This document shows, one piece after another, positions 5,233 through 6,901 of a DNA stretch of 6,901 nucleotides (position 1 is its first letter; each line of letters opens with the position of its first letter). A program made the position numbers and the translations under genes. Below the pieces are notes generated by a model, which saw only the letters and a list, made by a program, of their open reading frames with translations, did no database searches and was not told where the DNA came from. The DNA lies in contig CAMVJF010000091.1 in NCBI GenBank assembly GCA_947167725.1, positions 1 through 6,901 of the forward strand, given 5' to 3'. Source of the DNA: an uncultured Clostridia bacterium (GTDB lineage: Bacteria > Bacillota > Clostridia > Oscillospirales > Oscillospiraceae).

Positions 5233-6231
5233 TTACAGGACGTTCGACTTGGCGTCGCCGCCGAGCTGCATGATCTCCATGATGCGGTAGCGGTCCATCT
5301 GCAGGCTCTTCTTGCGCTGCAGGGCCTCCTCGATCGGGATCTCGACGATGCCGCCCTCCTGGGTGGCGATGATGCAGTTCGACCGGCCCTCGGCCAGGGC
5401 GGTGACGGCGCAGTAACCCATGCGCGTCGCCGTCTCGCGGTCGCGCGCGCTCGGCGTGCCGCCGCGCTGGATATGGCCCAGAACGGTGACGCGGGGCTCC
5501 ATGCCGACGGCGTCGCGGATGCGCTTGCCGTATTCGACGGCGCTGCCCGCGCCCTCGGCCACGACGATCATAAAGTGCGTGTTGCCGGCGAGGCGGGACT
5601 CCTGAATACGCTCGACCACGTCGCGCTGGAAGTCGATCTCGCGCTCGGGCACGAGCACGGCCGTCGCGCCGACGGCGATACCGACGTAGAGCGCGAGGAA
5701 GCCGGCGTTGCGGCCCATGACCTCGACCACCGAGCAGCGCTCATGGGACTGCATCGTGTCACGCAGGCGGTCGATGCATTCGATAGCGGTGTTGCAGGCG
5801 GTGTCAAAGCCGATCGTGTAATTGGTGCAGCCCACGTCGTTGTCGATCGTGGCGGGCACGCCCACGACGGGGACGCCGAGCCGGGAGAGCTCCAGCGCGC
5901 CGCGGAAGGTGCCGTCGCCGCCGATGGCGACGATGCCGTCAAGCCCCAGCATCTTGCAGGTGCCCACGGCCTTCTGGCGGCCCTTCTCGGTCATAAACTC
6001 GTCGCTGCGGGCGGTGTAGAGGATCGTGCCGCCGCGGGAGAGGATGTGGCCCACGCTGTCGCGCGAGAGCAAGACAAAATCGCTCGTGATCAGGCCCTGC
6101 CAGCCTCTGCGGATGCCGACGCATTCGATGCCGTTGGCCAGCGCGGTCCTGACGACCGCGCGCACGGCCGCGTTCATGCCGGGCGCGTCGCCGCCGCTGG
6201 TCAGAACGCCGATTCTTTTTACCGATGCCAT
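5233..6231 (-). CDS. pfkA: ATP-dependent 6-phosphofructokinase
   Basis: PfkA phosphorylates fructose 6-phosphate to fructose 1,6-bisphosphate, the committed step of glycolysis, as a cytoplasmic tetramer. The 332 residues approximate the usual short bacterial length (about 320). Motifs in order: GVLTSGGDAPGMNAAVRAVV (8-27), AIGGDGTFRGA (102-112), VPATIDNDV (125-133) with catalytic D130, GFDTA (141-145), VEVMGRNAGFLA (169-180), VPERE (194-198) and LGHIQRGGTP (251-260). Gly107 after GGD, and no Lys before TIDND, mark an ATP rather than pyrophosphate enzyme. In the effector site R24, R28, R66 and E196 are retained, but the lysine-rich AKGKKH loop of E. coli reads LAGNTH (214-219), losing two ligand-binding lysines. 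The usual PGTIDND is PATIDND. ATG at 6231 is chosen because of GAGGG eight bases upstream; the same frame stays open to 6429 but without plausible initiation. Transcribed alone from the divergent gap shared with the DUF4867 gene. Confidence 0.96.
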   Translation of the reverse strand: MASVKRIGVLTSGGDAPGMNAAVRAVVRTALANGIECVGIRRGWQGLITSDFVLLSRDSVGHILSRGGTILYTARSDEFMTEKGRQKAVGTCKMLGLDGIVAIGGDGTFRGALELSRLGVPVVGVPATIDNDVGCTNYTIGFDTACNTAIECIDRLRDTMQSHERCSVVEVMGRNAGFLALYVGIAVGATAVLVPEREIDFQRDVVERIQESRLAGNTHFMIVVAEGAGSAVEYGKRIRDAVGMEPRVTVLGHIQRGGTPSARDRETATRMGYCAVTALAEGRSNCIIATQEGGIVEIPIEEALQRKKSLQMDRYRIMEIMQLGGDAKSNVL

Positions 6232-6285
6232 AGCTGCTTCCCTCTCATTCTTTTTCTTGCCGAAGCATTTCGATCCGGATACCAT

Positions 6286-6299
6286 CACAATAGCACAAT
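6286..6299. repeat. Tandem CACAAT repeat over the pfkA -10
   Basis: CACAAT occurs at 6286-6291 and 6294-6299 with an eight-base period (ATTGTG twice on the minus strand), covering the predicted -10 and the first part of the spacer. It could be an operator half-site pair, or chance. Confidence 0.3.
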
Positions 6300-6315
6300 T
6301 CCTCCGGCGGGGCAA
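6287..6315 (-). promoter_or_regulatory. Probable pfkA promoter
   Basis: Minus-strand TTGCCC (6315-6310) and TATTGT (6292-6287) are 17 bp apart, and TGC precedes the -10, making it extended. Initiation near 6280 would give a leader of about 50 bases. The hexamers are weaker than those of the other promoters here. Confidence 0.5.
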
Positions 6316-6344
6316 GCCCTTTCGCGGAGAGGAGGAAAAGGCGC

Positions 6345-6373
6345 TTGACACCCGGAGGGCGCGACGGTAGAAT
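6345..6373 (+). promoter_or_regulatory. Strong sigma-70 promoter for the DUF4867 gene
   Basis: A perfect TTGACA (6345-6350) and TAGAAT (6368-6373) are separated by 17 bp, the best consensus match in the window. Initiation near 6380 leaves a leader of about 48 bases with a GC hairpin and a GAGG ribosome-binding site (6416-6419). Confidence 0.8.
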
Positions 6374-6387
6374 CGTGGTAACAACGA

Positions 6388-6404
6388 CCCGGCGCGCCGC
6401 CGGG
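6388..6404 (+). promoter_or_regulatory. Leader hairpin upstream of the DUF4867 gene
   Basis: CCCGGC (6388-6393) and GCCGGG (6399-6404) form a six-pair stem around GCGCC, starting about eight bases after the predicted transcription start and ending 11 bases before GAGG. No U-tract follows, so it is not a terminator. It may stabilise the 5' end or bind a regulator. Confidence 0.45.
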
Positions 6405-6427
6405 AAGAGAAGAAAGAGGAAAACGAC

Positions 6428-6901
6428 ATGAAGATCTGTTCCGTCAGCGATCCGGGATTCAGGGCTTACGGCAAGCTGCTCTCCGGCTACGACTGCAGCG
6501 AACTCCTCGAGGCCATGGAGCGCATCGAGCTGCCCGAGAGCGGCACGGCCTACCGCCCGGGGATCGAGAGTCTGGAGGACTGCGCGATCTTTGGCGAGCT
6601 GCGCGACCGCGCCTTCGGCGGCATGCCCATCCAACTCGGCATGTGCTGGGGCCGCAACACGAAGCTCAACTGCCTCGAGTACCACCGCGACAGCGAGATC
6701 AATATCGGCAGCCGCGACTTCATCCTCCTGCTCGCGAAGACAGACGAGATCGAGGACGGCATGCTCGACACCGACAAGGTCCGGGCCTTCCGCGTCCCGA
6801 AGGGGCTCGCGGTCGAGGTCTACGCCACGACGCTGCACTACGCGCCCTGCCACTGCGACGCCGCGGCGGGCTTTCGCGTGGCGGTCGCGCTGCCGAAAGG
6901 C
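6428..6901 (+). CDS. DUF4867 family cupin-like protein (3' end missing)
   Basis: The 158 visible residues match what I recall of DUF4867, a Firmicutes family of unknown function with a ureidoglycolate-lyase-like (cupin-type) fold. An N-terminal region (1-60) with SDPGFRAYGKLL (7-18) leads to the diagnostic MPIQLGMCWGRNTKLNCLEYH (66-86), HRDSEINIGSRDFILLLAKT (86-105), and VPKGLAVEVYATTLHYAPC (123-141). E84, H86, E90 and H137, with C141, H142 and C143 nearby, are candidate metal or substrate ligands; this is inference from fold type and residue chemistry. The ATG at 6428 has GAGG eight bases upstream and a near-consensus promoter. A sugar- or organic-acid-related role is plausible for a cupin beside pfkA but not demonstrated. 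The frame is still open at the right edge (probably the last quarter is missing). Family call is by motif memory, not by search. Confidence 0.78.
   Translation, partial: MKICSVSDPGFRAYGKLLSGYDCSELLEAMERIELPESGTAYRPGIESLEDCAIFGELRDRAFGGMPIQLGMCWGRNTKLNCLEYHRDSEINIGSRDFILLLAKTDEIEDGMLDTDKVRAFRVPKGLAVEVYATTLHYAPCHCDAAAGFRVAVALPKG

Noticed and set aside
4945..6348. 467-codon plus-strand frame antisense to pfkA
   Set aside because: It runs through the MATE stop, the terminator and the whole pfkA gene, and has His/Ala/Asp-rich shadow composition.
6232..6429. N-terminal extension of pfkA to 6429
   Set aside because: The extra 66 residues are Arg/Ser-rich, unlike any PfkA N-terminus, and cover the divergent promoter region.

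Overview
The window reads as ordinary chromosome from a G+C-rich (about two-thirds by eye) Gram-positive-type bacterium. The genes carry strong Shine-Dalgarno sites (AAGGAG/GAGG type), sigma-70-like promoters with 17-18 bp spacers, and one TTG start. The protein families (a riboswitch-independent-looking CLC antiporter with fluoride-type motifs, a MepA-like MATE pump, a secreted CHAP amidase with an AQSQLGY segment, ATP-type PfkA and a DUF4867 protein) suggest a high-GC gut Clostridia (Oscillospiraceae/Ruminococcaceae-like) lineage. That assignment is inference; no rRNA or marker gene is present.

Layout. On the minus strand, 1304-402 encodes a membrane-anchored DUF218 (YdcF/SanA/ElyC-like) protein. 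It is followed after 27 bases by a cyclophilin-type peptidyl-prolyl isomerase with a lipoprotein-like N-terminus (374-1, running off the left edge); the two look like an operon. Divergent from them is a CLC-family anion/proton antiporter (1459-2769, +). It converges on a secreted CHAP-domain cysteine amidase (3642-2830, -), with a 12-bp-arm hairpin between the two stops. Divergent from the amidase is a MATE multidrug exporter (3806-5176, +). It converges on ATP-dependent 6-phosphofructokinase (6231-5233, -), with a 15-bp-arm bidirectional terminator between them. Divergent from the kinase is a DUF4867 cupin-like protein (6428 onward, +), cut by the right edge.

The architecture is strikingly regular: every divergent gap (154, 163 and 196 bases) holds a readable pair of back-to-back promoters, and both convergent gaps hold a shared hairpin. 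No gene-free stretch exceeds 200 bases. I see no mobile element, CRISPR array, rRNA, tRNA or recognisable riboswitch.

The genes do not form one pathway. They are mostly single-gene transcription units for envelope maintenance, ion/drug export and glycolysis. I found no convincing new multi-gene system. The points most worth checking are the CLC protein, which carries fluoride-exporter-like motifs but has no visible fluoride riboswitch; the phosphofructokinase, which has lost two effector-site lysines; the TTG-started amidase, whose ribosome-binding site can fold into a hairpin; and the uncharacterised DUF4867 gene divergent from pfkA.
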